DNA from: Nectonema munidae
Lineage: Eukaryota > Nematomorpha > Nectonematoida > Nectonematidae
Length of the DNA: 64,000 nucleotides
Assembly (NCBI GenBank): GCA_030549495.1
Contig: JAUIRK010000866.1
Coordinates: forward strand, 372,001-436,000
Direction of reading: 5' to 3'
Part shown: one piece after another, positions 45,329 to 57,000 of the stretch
How the letters are laid out: the number at the start of each line of letters is the position of its first letter
Position numbering within the stretch: position 1 is the first letter of the stretch
Translations under genes and position numbers: made by a program
The notes under the pieces: generated by a model
Database searches by the model: none
What the model saw: only the letters and a program-made list of their open reading frames with translations
What the model was told of the DNA's origin: nothing

Positions 45329-45369
45329 ATCCAAGACAAGTTCAACCTTTTGGATCTCATCTGTTGAAT
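45329..45369 (-). ncRNA. degenerate hammerhead ribozyme in the left arm
   Basis: Minus strand: stem I AUUCAA/UUGGAU is intact, the core reads CAGAUGA instead of CUGAUGA, the loop AAAA is kept, and GAAA is reduced to GAA before CUUGUC. It is expected to be inactive. Confidence 0.6.
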
Positions 45370-45534
45370 GCAGTTAGAAACTTCCATAGCTGGGAATCAA
45401 ACACCGCCTCATAGTTGAAGGCATAGAACATGGATGACTGAGATATGATTCATCTATATCAGATATCAGATAGTGTTCTGTGCCATCAACTGCCAGGCTG
45501 TGTTCGATTCCCGGCAATGGAAGTTTCTAACTGC

Positions 45535-45575
45535 ATCCAACTGATGAGTCCAAAAGGTCGAAACTAGTCCCGGAT
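45535..45575 (+). ncRNA. type I hammerhead ribozyme
   Basis: Core elements occur in order: CUGAUGA (45541-45547), stem II GUCC-AAAA-GGUC (one U:U mismatch), GAAA (45560-45563), a minimal stem III (AC-UA-GU), then C (45569) as the cleavage base. Stem I would be AUCCAA with CCGGAU, of which the inner two pairs are lost. In the inverted twin the same positions read AUUCAA and UUGGAU, which pair throughout, so the ancestral stem was complete. The short palindromic stem III (ACUAGU) is typical of hammerheads that work as dimers in retroelements. Confidence 0.75.
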
Positions 45576-45808
45576 TTGTTACGCGTTTACGATAACACTA
45601 ATCGAAAAAAGTGGAGAATTTTTTTTGCAAAAATTGTGTGGAGAAAGATGAGATCATGGTTATGGATATAGAAAATCGCACAATAGCAAGTACAGAAAAT
45701 ATGAAGGGGTTATGTCATACTAAGAAGGATATGTGGAGTAAAATTGTGATGAAATTGAATACTAAAGAGCTCATGGAAAATTGGGAATAGAAGACATACC
45801 GATTTTAC

Positions 45809-45916
45809 TTTACCCATTAAGTCCCAATGTTCCCATTTGTTAACATAAGTTAATTTAATAAATATTTAAAGATTTTTTTAAATATCGTCTGATTTCTATG
45901 GTACTTAATGGGTTAA
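45809..45916 (-). mobile_element. TTAA MITE (subfamily I), internally deleted
   Basis: TTTACCCATTAAGTCCC to GGTACTTAATGGGTTAA. About 30 bases shorter than other copies and only one CGTCTG motif remains. Confidence 0.7.
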
Positions 45917-46490
45917 GTGCGTTCTTTTTTACCGTTAAACACGTCTTCTTGTTTTTAGTGATTTTTTAAAATTTTTTACAATGCTAAGATGATTTGGTGA
46001 TGTAAATAGATCAAAAAGTGTTTATTAAAAATGTTTATGAATTACAAAATTTGGGTAAAGTTAAAGGAGGCCAAAAGTAACCTGGAAATGAGTGGTCAAG
46101 AAAGAGATGAGAAAAAGAAATTTAAAATTAGGCGATGAGCAAAATAGGGAAAAGTGAATAAATAGTTATTCATAATTGTAAAACCGGCTAGATCTCTTAA
46201 CTTGCTAGGAAAGTAGCCATAAAACGGAGTATTATTAAAAAATTTTACAATGTAAGTTTTTAAGCTAATTTATTGTTTTATTCTTAATTATTATTCAGTT
46301 TTTTCTCGCAATTAAGAGTTTTTATCTTGTTATTTTATCTTATTTTACAATTTTCATTGATTCTAATTTTTTTATTATATAATTTTGAAGGGACACACTT
46401 AAAGTAAAAATGGTATATTGTTATCTTTGAAAGAAGGCTAATAGTCTGAGATGGTAGGAACATGCTTTGAGAATAGATGATGAAAACCAA

Positions 46491-46627
46491 TTAACCCATT
46501 ATCGACCAGAATAATCAGACGATATCTAATGTAAAGCAGAAGATTTGAATTAAAGAGCTTTGATTAACGCAGACGATTTTATTTTTGTAAAGTCGACTAT
46601 AGTCGACATTGGGCGTTAACGGGTTAG
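46491..46627 (+). mobile_element. TTAA MITE (subfamily II)
   Basis: TTAACCCATTATCGACC to GGGCGTTAACGGGTTAG; CAGACGATATC and CGCAGACGATTT present; GTCGACTATAGTCGAC palindrome near the right end. Confidence 0.8.
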
Positions 46628-47338
46628 GCAAGTCTGGAATTTTAACATCGGTGATAAAAGAGGAAAAGGGCCTCAAAATTGACTGCTAAAGAAAAGATTC
46701 TTTAATTGTTAAAAGGAAAATAACTGACAAATAAAGGATGATGATGATAAATGAGGATACCCAAATTTGCCTGGACTAAAAGGTATCTTAGTAAATTATT
46801 TAAATCAATGATTGGATAAAAAATAATGGTTGAATGAAAATGCACAAAAGTGAGATCAGAAAATAGTAAGAACGAAACATATAGTCAAAATATTTAATTT
46901 CTGGATACCTTGATACGACACCTAATTTTGAGAAATTATTTTCCGAACACTAGATTTCACGAAATTTAGCGGGAACCCAGTGAATTATTTAAAATGAGAA
47001 ACATATGTTCTAGAAAATGAACGACACATTTTCTGTTTGCAATTACATTTCACTCAAGTTTTATTTTTAAGACAAGAATTCGTCCTATAACTAACTATAT
47101 TCTGTAGTTGACTTAGTGATAGTGGGAATATTGGCTTTCTTTCATTTCTGTCCGAAAAACTTTTATCCTAGAGATATGAAAAAGTTTTATTTGGATGTTT
47201 TACTTGTTTTTTATAGACTCGATTACTTGACCCCCGGGTGAGCGCTTGAAGAATGGAGATGTTCAAAAAAAGAAAGAATAGTCCCAAAAGAAAAACAAAG
47301 AATGTGGTATTATCAGCATGTATCACCGCACAAGGGTG

Positions 47339-47475
47339 TTAACTATGTTATCGACCAGTCGACATATGTCGACTTTACAAAAATGTGAATCGTCTGCGTT
47401 TTTTAATGCTTTTTAATACAAATCTTCTGCTTTATACTAGATATCGTCTGATTATTCTGGTCGATAACGGGTTAA
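47339..47475 (-). mobile_element. TTAA MITE (subfamily II)
   Basis: TTAACTATGTTATCGACC to GGTCGATAACGGGTTAA with GTCGACATATGTCGAC near its left end. Lies about 100 bases past the CDK5RAP3 poly(A) signal. Confidence 0.8.
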
Positions 47476-47577
47476 ACTAGCCATCAAACAGCCTTTTGCA
47501 AATTGAGGCTAGCAATGCTTTTTCTCAATTTAGTTTTCAAAAGCCTTTTGAATGTGAGAAACAATAATATAAAATGT

Positions 47578-47583
47578 TTTATT
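47578..47583 (-). terminator. candidate poly(A) signal of CDK5RAP3
   Basis: AATAAA on the minus strand about 195 bases after the stop codon at 47778-47780. Confidence 0.5.
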
Positions 47584-47777
47584 TGCGTTTTGTTTATACT
47601 AGAGATTTGCAATAGAGAGTTGTTGCTTTATAAATTAAGTCCTTCTCGATCTAACACCCGTGATTAGAAATTTTCGGTTAACATACTGTGCATTGCATCA
47701 TATAGCAAGAATAACAATATTGGAAAACTGAACAAGTGGTAGGAATGTAACAGGGAATTGAAACCAGGAAGACTAGA

Positions 47778-48056
47778 TTAAAAAGGCAAAATTCCACCGC
47801 TACGCCAAGCGCTGACAAGTTCTTGTTCAAAAATTTCAATAAATAAGATCTTTGGCTGAATAACATACTTTTTCTTAGTTAATAGACGTAAAACTTGTGA
47901 GTAGGATTTATCCTCTAGAAGGTGTAGACACGCAGAAACGTTTTTCATAAACTGTTCCAATTCACTTTTTTTGATGCCACTTGCAAAGTCAGTGTCGAAT
48001 TCAAGGTTTTCTTTGTTGCTAAAATTGAGAATTCGGTGCTCAAGGAAGCTTTTCAA
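47778..48056 (-). CDS. CDK5RAP3: CDK5RAP3 terminal exon
   Basis: Acceptor TTTTTTTAG|TTGAAAAG. Reads LKSFLEHRILNFSNKENLEF, then ACLHLLEDKSYSQVLRLLTK and ends WRSGGILPF-stop. The C-terminus is shorter than the human one, which continues as a long coiled coil, so an extra 3' exon cannot be fully excluded. Confidence 0.8.
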   Translation of the reverse strand: MKSFLEHRILNFSNKENLEFDTDFASGIKKSELEQFMKNVSACLHLLEDKSYSQVLRLLTKKKYVIQPKILFIEIFEQELVSAWRSGGILPF

Positions 48057-51000
48057 CTAAAAAAAGAATACTTAAAGCCATTACATTTATTTTTATCATT
48101 AAAACAAATATAAATAAGCAATGTGCGTATTTGCTATGCGTTAGTATTCCTACCCTTTTTAAGTAAGAGACTCTTAAAAATTAGTGAGCTTCCTTGGAAT
48201 ATATTTTTCCCGCCCCCTGGAACTCGCTTAACATATTGTATACATTTATTTATATAAATTATAATATTATTATTCAAATATAATCAATATATATATTAGT
48301 TAGTATACAATATTGACTTCTTATGAAGCATTTCCAGGTTATAACCCGTTAACGACCAGAATAATCAGACGATATCTAATGAAAAGCAGAAGATTTGTAT
48401 TAAAAAGCTTTGATAAACGCAGACGATTTAATTTTTGTAAAGTCGACTCTGGGCGTTAACGGGTTATAAGAAGCATTGATCTAGGACAACAACCACGTGA
48501 AAAATAACGCTTGAGTTATAATGACTAAAATCAATAACTTACCACTTTAACTGAAACTGGATGATCAATCATAACTCACAAACTTCACAGATTAACTGGT
48601 TTAGAGGGTACTTTTCATGGGAAGTGAAGGTTTTCACAACCTTTTTGTATAAATAATAACTTTGTATAACTAAGAATGTAAAATTTTTTTTAATTGTTCA
48701 CTATAAAGTTAAAAAATATCGAAAATCTTAAATGTTTTATTTAAAACTTTAATCTAAATTTTTCATGCCATTTAAGTTGGGTAAAATCTTCCTAAAACAT
48801 TCTTCTAGAGAATTCATATTTCAAGAAAATGGATTTATCTGACATTCTTCTTTTTTTGAGTTTAAACAAGTCCTTAATTATGAAAAATAGGTGCTGTTCC
48901 AGCGGGAAATTGTGATGCAAAGATTTTAACTATGGTTGAAATTCTGACTACATTAATTTTTTATGTAAAGAAAAAGCTTTGGAAAAATATTTGAATTTTT
49001 TTTATACAATGGCAAACTGTTTCCCAATAAAATTGCCCACCTGAATTCCATTTTCGCCTAGAAGTGGACGATTCGCCAATTGATGATAAACACTGGAGTA
49101 GTGCACGGCAAAGACATTGAGCGAGAAGAATCTAATTTGCGCTACACAAGAGCAAAATCTCAGCCAAATATATTCATTTATATATTAAATAAGCACAAAA
49201 TGTGAAATCAAAATTTTAGCTTTTTTAAAACTTGAAATTTCGCTAACTCAAGCTGAAGGGTGTCGAATTCAAAACACTGATGCCAAAATCTAAGGATTAA
49301 GAAGAGAAACAGGATCATATTAAAATCAACAATAACCGAATAAATCATTATTTAAAAAACACTAAAAAGGTTTAAATAAAAATTTTATTTATAATTTTTC
49401 CTCCCTCAATTTCCAGAAGCTTGAACTTTCTTCTCCTTAACACTTTCATTGAGATCAGAAAGTAAATTCGTAACAGAAAAAAACATCATAATATCATTCA
49501 TATGATCAGTTGTTAATCTTGTTCATTGATTTAACTTATTGACATTCATCCCTGAAAAAATTAGTAGAAAAGATACGTCCTGCCAAAAATAAATACAATT
49601 TTTGAAGGCAATGAAGTTATTTTCAGATGTGCTTATCAAACAATCAAAAAATTTATTGCATCACATTATTTATTTAAATTGTTTTATGTTCAATAATGAT
49701 TGTTGTTGTTGTTAAAATGAGATTGCTATAGCAATGATTTTTTTGTTTGTTAAAAAATTACATTGAAAAAAGTTATTGTTAAGGGCATCATAGTGATGAA
49801 TGAAGCGATGCAGTTTGCTTTTATTAATTTTTTAGACATATTAGAAAGTTTGTTTTTAGAATGTTTAGCGCCAACTTTAATATGGTATGCAGTGAAAAGT
49901 GAGTGCATATCAAAAGAGAGAAAAAATTCATTTGGTTTCACTTCATATTTGTCACGTTTGTAGATAAAGTTGTTGTAATTGGATACGCACGGATAAGCGT
50001 TAAAGGCCAGTGTGACACGCGTGTTCCAAAAGTGAAAATTGTCTACTTTTTAATATATAAAAAGAAAGCAGATAATAATTAATGTTCAAATTTCAGGTTC
50101 TCAAAGGCTTAATAAAGGAATACGCTCAGTGGCATTCCACGAAAGTATCACGGCACACCTGACAGGCACTCTTCTGCTAATCGCACGGTGCTGAAGGAGA
50201 AAATGGAATAAAAGAAAACTAGTGCAGATATAAAATCTAATATTTAGGTATCGGGGTCTGTCCTTTTTTTGAGTTGGACTCCACTTTCAAATAACACCAC
50301 CACACACTCAACCACATCAAAAACGCATCATTGCTCACCACAATTCATACATGCACTCTCATCACATGCAGCATGCATTCTTATGCGAACTTGTTAGCAA
50401 AATGAACCACACCACCTGTCAATCAAACTACCCGTTATACACTGGACTTCCTCATTCCTTCTTTGTACTACTTGATAAAGGAACGTAGCCGTTCTGAAAT
50501 ATAGTGTTTGTTTGTAAAATAAAGCGTTCCTTTAGTATCATATTCCCTTACAATTTTTATATATTTTCTTACACAATGGAACAAAATATTGCACTTATTA
50601 CTTATATCCCAATTATAAGCCATTATTTTCAGGAACATTATGTGTGGATAATCCGCACCATAACTTTACAAAGATTGAGCTAAATAAAATATTTAGTATA
50701 TAATAATAATAATATAAGTAAAATATAATTATATGTACTATTTACGAGGAATAAAAATGAAGAAATAGTTTTGAGTGATTAATCTATATGATGGTGCTAT
50801 ACCATATGCCCTTTGCTTATTTTCGTTTACACACTTTTCCATTTCAACTTTTTTCCTTGACTTAAATTCTGTTTACGTAGATAATAATAACGCGCACCCC
50901 CGTTTTTAGATAATTAACTTTTCTGGTAAAAAAGTGCGAAATGGAGACGCCAAAGTTTACGGTATTAATAAAAAGTAGACAAAAGTAAATAAAATATTAC

Positions 51001-54000
51001 ACTTGGCGGTACTAAATTGTTTCTGCTTATTATGAATCAGGATTGAGGCGGTTCTACATAATGATTCTAATTATAATTCTCGGAATATTTTAATTGCAAT
51101 TTTGATTGTGATTCTGATTTTTCATTTCTAAAATCTTGATTTTGGTACTGATTCTGATTCTATAAATACGCTGATTAGTAAAAGCATATTTGTAGATATT
51201 TACAGGCGATATAGTTCCACAGATATACCTGAATTCTGGTGATAGGAATGAAAAAATCCCTCCTCTACCCGTGGTTTCTTCTTTGCATGCTGATTGGCAT
51301 CTAATAGTGTTGTCTAGAAGAGAAGGTACTCTGGAACCCTGCTCGTTCTTCTGTTGTACACCCGCGAAACTTGGAGCGCTATAATTACTCAGATAATAAT
51401 CTGATTTTTGTGCTTCTAAGTATTATCAATACTGTAATAATATCTACCTATTATCAATACTGTGTAAATTATATCAAATCAATAAAAAAATAAAGAGAAT
51501 AGAGTTGTCGTTTTGTGTTCAACATATCGAAGTTTTTGGAATGGGAGAACTTTTTAGATGAAAAAAGGAGAGGCATACTTCTTCCACGTCAATCAAAAGT
51601 AAATGGAGAATGAGGGGATGTTCCAGGAAAGAAGCAAATTCTACGGAAGAAAGAGTTAATCCTTCTTCATCTGCTTTATCGTCTGCAGGTACGGAATCAC
51701 TTTCTTTAAGCGTTATGATCTGCCAATCATTGCTCTTCAAATCAACACTAAAATCATTCTTAATAAAATAAGGATAAGTATTTCAAAAATTTTTTCCCAT
51801 AATAATATACTATTATATCATTCTAACTTTAAATGAAATAAAATAATGACTAAACATGAAAATTTTAATTCATTTAGTCATAATAACCAAAGGAATATGA
51901 GATTTTTCTAAAAAAAAATATACTGTAAAACCTAAAGTTTTCATTCAATTTATTCTTGTTATTGTTTGAAGAATTTCACAAAATAACACATTTTATTGGT
52001 CTTTTTAAAGAAAAAATTACATGAGAAAAGTTTGTGTATTGAATCAGAAAATCATTTGTTTGTTATCAATTGCTACGATTGCAAATCATCGAGGATTCTG
52101 ATTTTTACAACGACATATGCAGTCAGTAACGTAGCCAGAAATTTATATTTGGTGGGGCCAAATGGGGCACTAAAATACATGCTTACCTACTCGCTTTATC
52201 TAAAATTAAAGCATCAAATGCTGCTTATAACAACTTTTCTCTTTGTGTTTATAAGCTTTCTCTACTTCTGTCCTATTTCTTTGTTAAGGTTTTAGCTTTT
52301 ATCATGGTTAATATTTCTTATCTTCCTTTCTCATAGCAAAGAGAAATTTTTTATTCTAAATCTGCTTTCTTATTATTATAGGTAAAAGGCCCATCTTACA
52401 AAGTTAACGGTTTGATCGTTACCGTCAATGATATCAATAATTTTTCTATATTTTGATTTTATTTGCTTTATATTGTTCCTATAAGCCCATTGTCAAAAAT
52501 CAATTCACTATTTCATTTCAATTTTTTGATAGTAGGGCCCGGCCCCAAGTGCTCCATAGCTGGCTACGTGGCTGTATGCCGTGATTCGTATCATTCCATT
52601 TTGAGTGATAAAAGTGAAATATCAATACGTATGTTTCCTATTCATTTGTATTAAAATTTTGAGTGTTTTTTTTCAATGCATTTTTGCTTCAAAGACGTTA
52701 TATAAATGCTTGTGCATTATATCTAGATATATATATATGTAAGTAAATAAGCCGTTATTTTAAGCGGGCTAGTTTTTTCAATTTTTTAAGTGTGAAAAAT
52801 TCTTGTTCAATGTATCATTTTTTATACATGTTTTATTATTAAATTTTTGCTAAAATATATATATCGGTTTTACGGCTGCAAGATAGGGTCTGCCGGTGTT
52901 GCAACTATGAAAACACATATAAAAAGACTACCTAATTTTACATTTCCAAAATTCTCAATTTTGTTCATCCCCTATTTTTAAATTTCTTTTTTCATATCCT
53001 TAAGAACTACTTATTTCCATGTTAATTTTGGGCAACCCATAGATTTACCTAAAGTTTGGTGTTTGTACGCTATATTAATTATTCTTCAGCTGGTCTTCTG
53101 TTTACATACCCAAACCACCTTAATCTTTGCCTCTGCTTTAAATTATGAATTAACTCCACCAACGCCTGGTTCCAAGTCCAAATTGAAAAAGGAGAGGGTT
53201 TTGCGTTAGGAAGGGCATCCGGCATGTAAAAATTCAACCAAATTCAGAGAATAAGCGTTAGTGGTAGGATTGTAAATAAAAATGAAATAGCCAATGGTGA
53301 AAAAATCTTTTGCCAGCTTAGAATGAGACCCATTTACGGCCAATGTTCCATATTTTCGAACATAAGTAATTTCATTTTCGTCTGCTTTTTTCAATGACTT
53401 TGAATATAAATCGTCTGCGTTTTTTTAGATATCGTCTGCTTTGCTTGGCCTTAACCCATTTAAGACCAAGCAAAGCAGACGATATCTAAAAAAACGCAGA
53501 CGATTTATATTCAAAGTCATTGAAAAAAGCAGACGAAGATGAAATTACTTATGTTCCAAAATAGGAACATTGGTCGTAAATGGGTTAAATGGGTTAAGGC
53601 GGTGGTGTATGCCATGTTAATAGAATTATTCCTTTTAATCATTTTGTCTACGGCGAACACACCATATTCTGTCTGGGTAAAACAACTATTATAAAACATG
53701 TTTAGACTAATTATTTTTGACAACTTGTAGGGTGTGACAAAATGGCGACGCAAAATAACAATAAAAAAATATGGGAAAAATGAGAGAAAAAAAAGAGTAA
53801 GTTAGAGAGAATTGGTTCAAAATCTTTTTAAATATGCGCATTGCGCATCCAATAACAAAAAATTCACTCTTGTACCACATGCTAATGCTCTCTAAGTATA
53901 CAAGTTATATAGAAAGCTAAATTTCGATTTTTACTTACAATAGTGTATGTTTTTACTGATTCTTGAAGCATTTTTTCAACGTATTACTAAATATTCTATA

Positions 54001-57000
54001 TAAAAAAAAGCAACTATACTGCGTAAAAAACTACAAATCAATAGAATAAGCAAAGATATCGCATTTTAATTTGTATAAGCTCAATTTATGAAAAATGAAA
54101 TAAATAATATTATATATTTTTCATTTTATCAGACTTTTTTTAGGTAGCTGCCATCTAAAATCAAATATTTAAAGTTGTTTAAATCAAAGGAACTGACGTA
54201 CAATGATTGGCCAAAAAAGAAAAAGGTTCTACAATTTTATATGATGATTTGGGCTTAGGACTATTGACTTAAAGAAACTAAATTTAAAACATACGCACCA
54301 GATTCAATCAAGCGAGGGGGGGGGGCAAACTGAGCCCGTTCTGGAACTTCTTAGAGATATATAAATATAAGTCCGTCCCCCTTAGAATCAGATTTGCCTC
54401 CCTCCGTGGATAGAATCTGGTGATCGGGCTGATTATAATGCTATGATGTATTGCCGTACATCGCAAAAAACGAATTCTGCATCTCTCCGGTCTGGAACAA
54501 CTTTTGCTTAGTAATTCTTCAGAATTTTTTCAAAATTTAGTCATAAAAGCATTATATACCATTTTCACTTGTAAATTATCTTTTTTAAGTTCTAAATAAG
54601 CTATAATTTTTTAAGTTCTAATAAAATTTTGTATTTTAGAAAGAGCGTTTAGAATTTAAAAAAGACAATTTAGAATTGAAAAAATACTCCAAATCATTGA
54701 CTTTGTGCGAACTAAAAATGGATTATTATTAAGTGAATAAGTTTTACGATTAAAACTAATCAAGTTTTGTCAAATTAGGATATTTGATCGCACCATCGAT
54801 TTTAAATGAGGCAGATGCTTTCTTGATTTTAGGTATTTTATCAAGGTTTTTGAGTTGCAGTCGAACATTTTAAAATAAAATTTGAGTCGTATGCTTTTAA
54901 GTATTTTAAAAAAGAAAAAAAGGCAAAATTTTGTATTTTCCTCAATATCAAATTACTTAATGTCATCTACTTTTTCAGAGATCAAACGGGTTAATATAAG
55001 GATGTTTGAAAAAAATGTGCAAAAGTATTGCATAAAATTTAACATAATAAAAAGTGATGAAAAAATATATATAACAAGTCAAAAATTAGCATACAACCTT
55101 TCAATTATCTGATAAAAAAAACATTCTAAAATAAATTTGAATAAAAAAATTATTTTTAATATTTTTTTATAAGTCTACATATATAGGCATTGGGTTTAAA
55201 TGATATCAAAAATTCATTCATGATATTTTTGGAAAGAATCATTTAAATGAAGAGTCTTTAAGCATTTGCAACATTGAATCCGAGCACTTTTTTGCAAACT
55301 ACACATTTTCTTGGCGTCATAGAAATAGGTCTATGATTGACATTATCTTTTCTTACTGGATTTTATATCAAACAATTTGGTCCAGGTCTTGATTCGACAT
55401 TTTCAAGTATAAACAACAGAAATATTAATTGCATTACTAAAGTTCCAATACCATTTTTTGCGAAATATGCCTGGCCGAAGGTCAGTCATAGCTCTATGCA
55501 CAATATCTAAAACGATATTTTTTCTTTTTACTCTTCTTGTAGTTTTACCAAGAGGCGCAAATTTTCATGCAAAACACCGAATTTTATCATCTTTAGCCCA
55601 TTAAGTACCATAGAAATCAGACGATATTTAAAAAACGCAGACGATTTATATTCAAAGTCATTGAAAAAAGCAGACGAAGATGAAATTACTTATGTTCCCA
55701 AATGGGAGCATTGGGACTTAATGGGTTAAATTTAACAAATTGTATAAAGGTTTCACCTCTACCATTTTTGAACTCTCCAAGTTTTGATTATTATCGGCTA
55801 GGTGAAGGTAACGCTTTATTTTTGAAAATTATTTCAAGACATTGCTTATCGAAGAAGTTTGCATTCAAGTTGAAAAGCCAATAATCTCTTTCTGAACTTC
55901 AAGTATTTTAACCAGAGAGAAGTATTAATCCTAAGAACTTCAACATATCTTTTTTATTTATATACTTAATTATGCGTACAAGGTATAACTAGAAATTGTA
56001 AGTTCTCTTGTATTCAATCCATATCTCTAACTTTACAGTGTGTAAAAGACAGGTTTGGGCTATTGAATCTTCATCAGTTCCACTTTGTGTGTACAAACCA
56101 AGAGGTTTGAACTGGAGTCTATTGGCTGTTCGTGAGTATCAAGAACTAGCTAGATCTTTATCTACTTATGAATTGAATGTACCATAGTTTGTACACACAA
56201 AGTGGAATTGATGAAGCTTCAATAGCCGAAAGCCATCTTTTACAGAGTGAACGGTTAGTGGTAATACAAGAGAACTTACAATTTCTAGTTTTATATTTAT
56301 GTTAAACGAAGGACCATTTTTATCTCGTTTTCCATATTTGTTAACTATATCATCGAAAAAATATGTGTATAAACCAAATTCAGCATAAGACAATAGAAAA
56401 GGATGCAAATTTAGTACGTCTTTCTAACGGTCTTTTTCAGATGAAGAGTAAAAAAATTTGCCTTCAAATGTTTTTTCGCCAGTTTAGTGTAACTTTTTTT
56501 TACATTTTTTAGTTTTGTTCTTCATCCAATTCACCAAAACCTTCATTTACAAAAACATCCAATTCACCAGCTACTTTTACAGGAATATTTCCCTCATAAT
56601 TTTCATTATCAACATCTTCTCTATCACTATCTTCACCTCCTTCAGGTGGTCGAGTTATAACAATATCAGTAACTTGAGTTGATTCACTTTCAATCTCTTC
56701 TATTGCTTCTCTCAAATATCGAAAATGTTTAATTTTGCCATAAAATAACTCGGGATCCATTTTAAAAACGTGAAAATATCAATTGCAAAAAAACAAATTA
56801 AAAATAATTAAACTAAATATATTTAAAAAAATATATTTCAAAATACAGAAAATAACATTTTATTATTATATATTACCATTGTTGAGAACATATGTAGACC
56901 TAATTTTAAAACAAATAAAAAAATATTAGAATACAATATTTTCAAATTTTTAAAACATCTTTTTATTTTTTCATATGTCTTATTTAATATTTAACCAATT

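Larger units (their letters stand above)
45298..45606. mobile_element. inverted pair of tRNA-like/hammerhead retroelement units
   Basis: The left arm (45298-45434) and the right arm (45476-45606) are inverted copies at roughly 80-85 % identity by eye. Outer ends are TTCGATTAAAGTTATC and (minus strand) TTCGATTAGTGTTATC. Each arm carries a T-loop/B-box-like TTCGATTCCCGG (right) or its counterpart (left) and then a hammerhead-type core. About 40 bases separate the arms. A Penelope-like terminal repeat or a SINE-like retrozyme would have such a layout; I saw no reverse transcriptase nearby. Confidence 0.7.

Noticed and set aside
49041-49141. Inclusion as a CDK5RAP3 exon
   Set aside because: It would enter in phase 1 and leave in phase 0, whereas the flanking exons join directly in phase 0.
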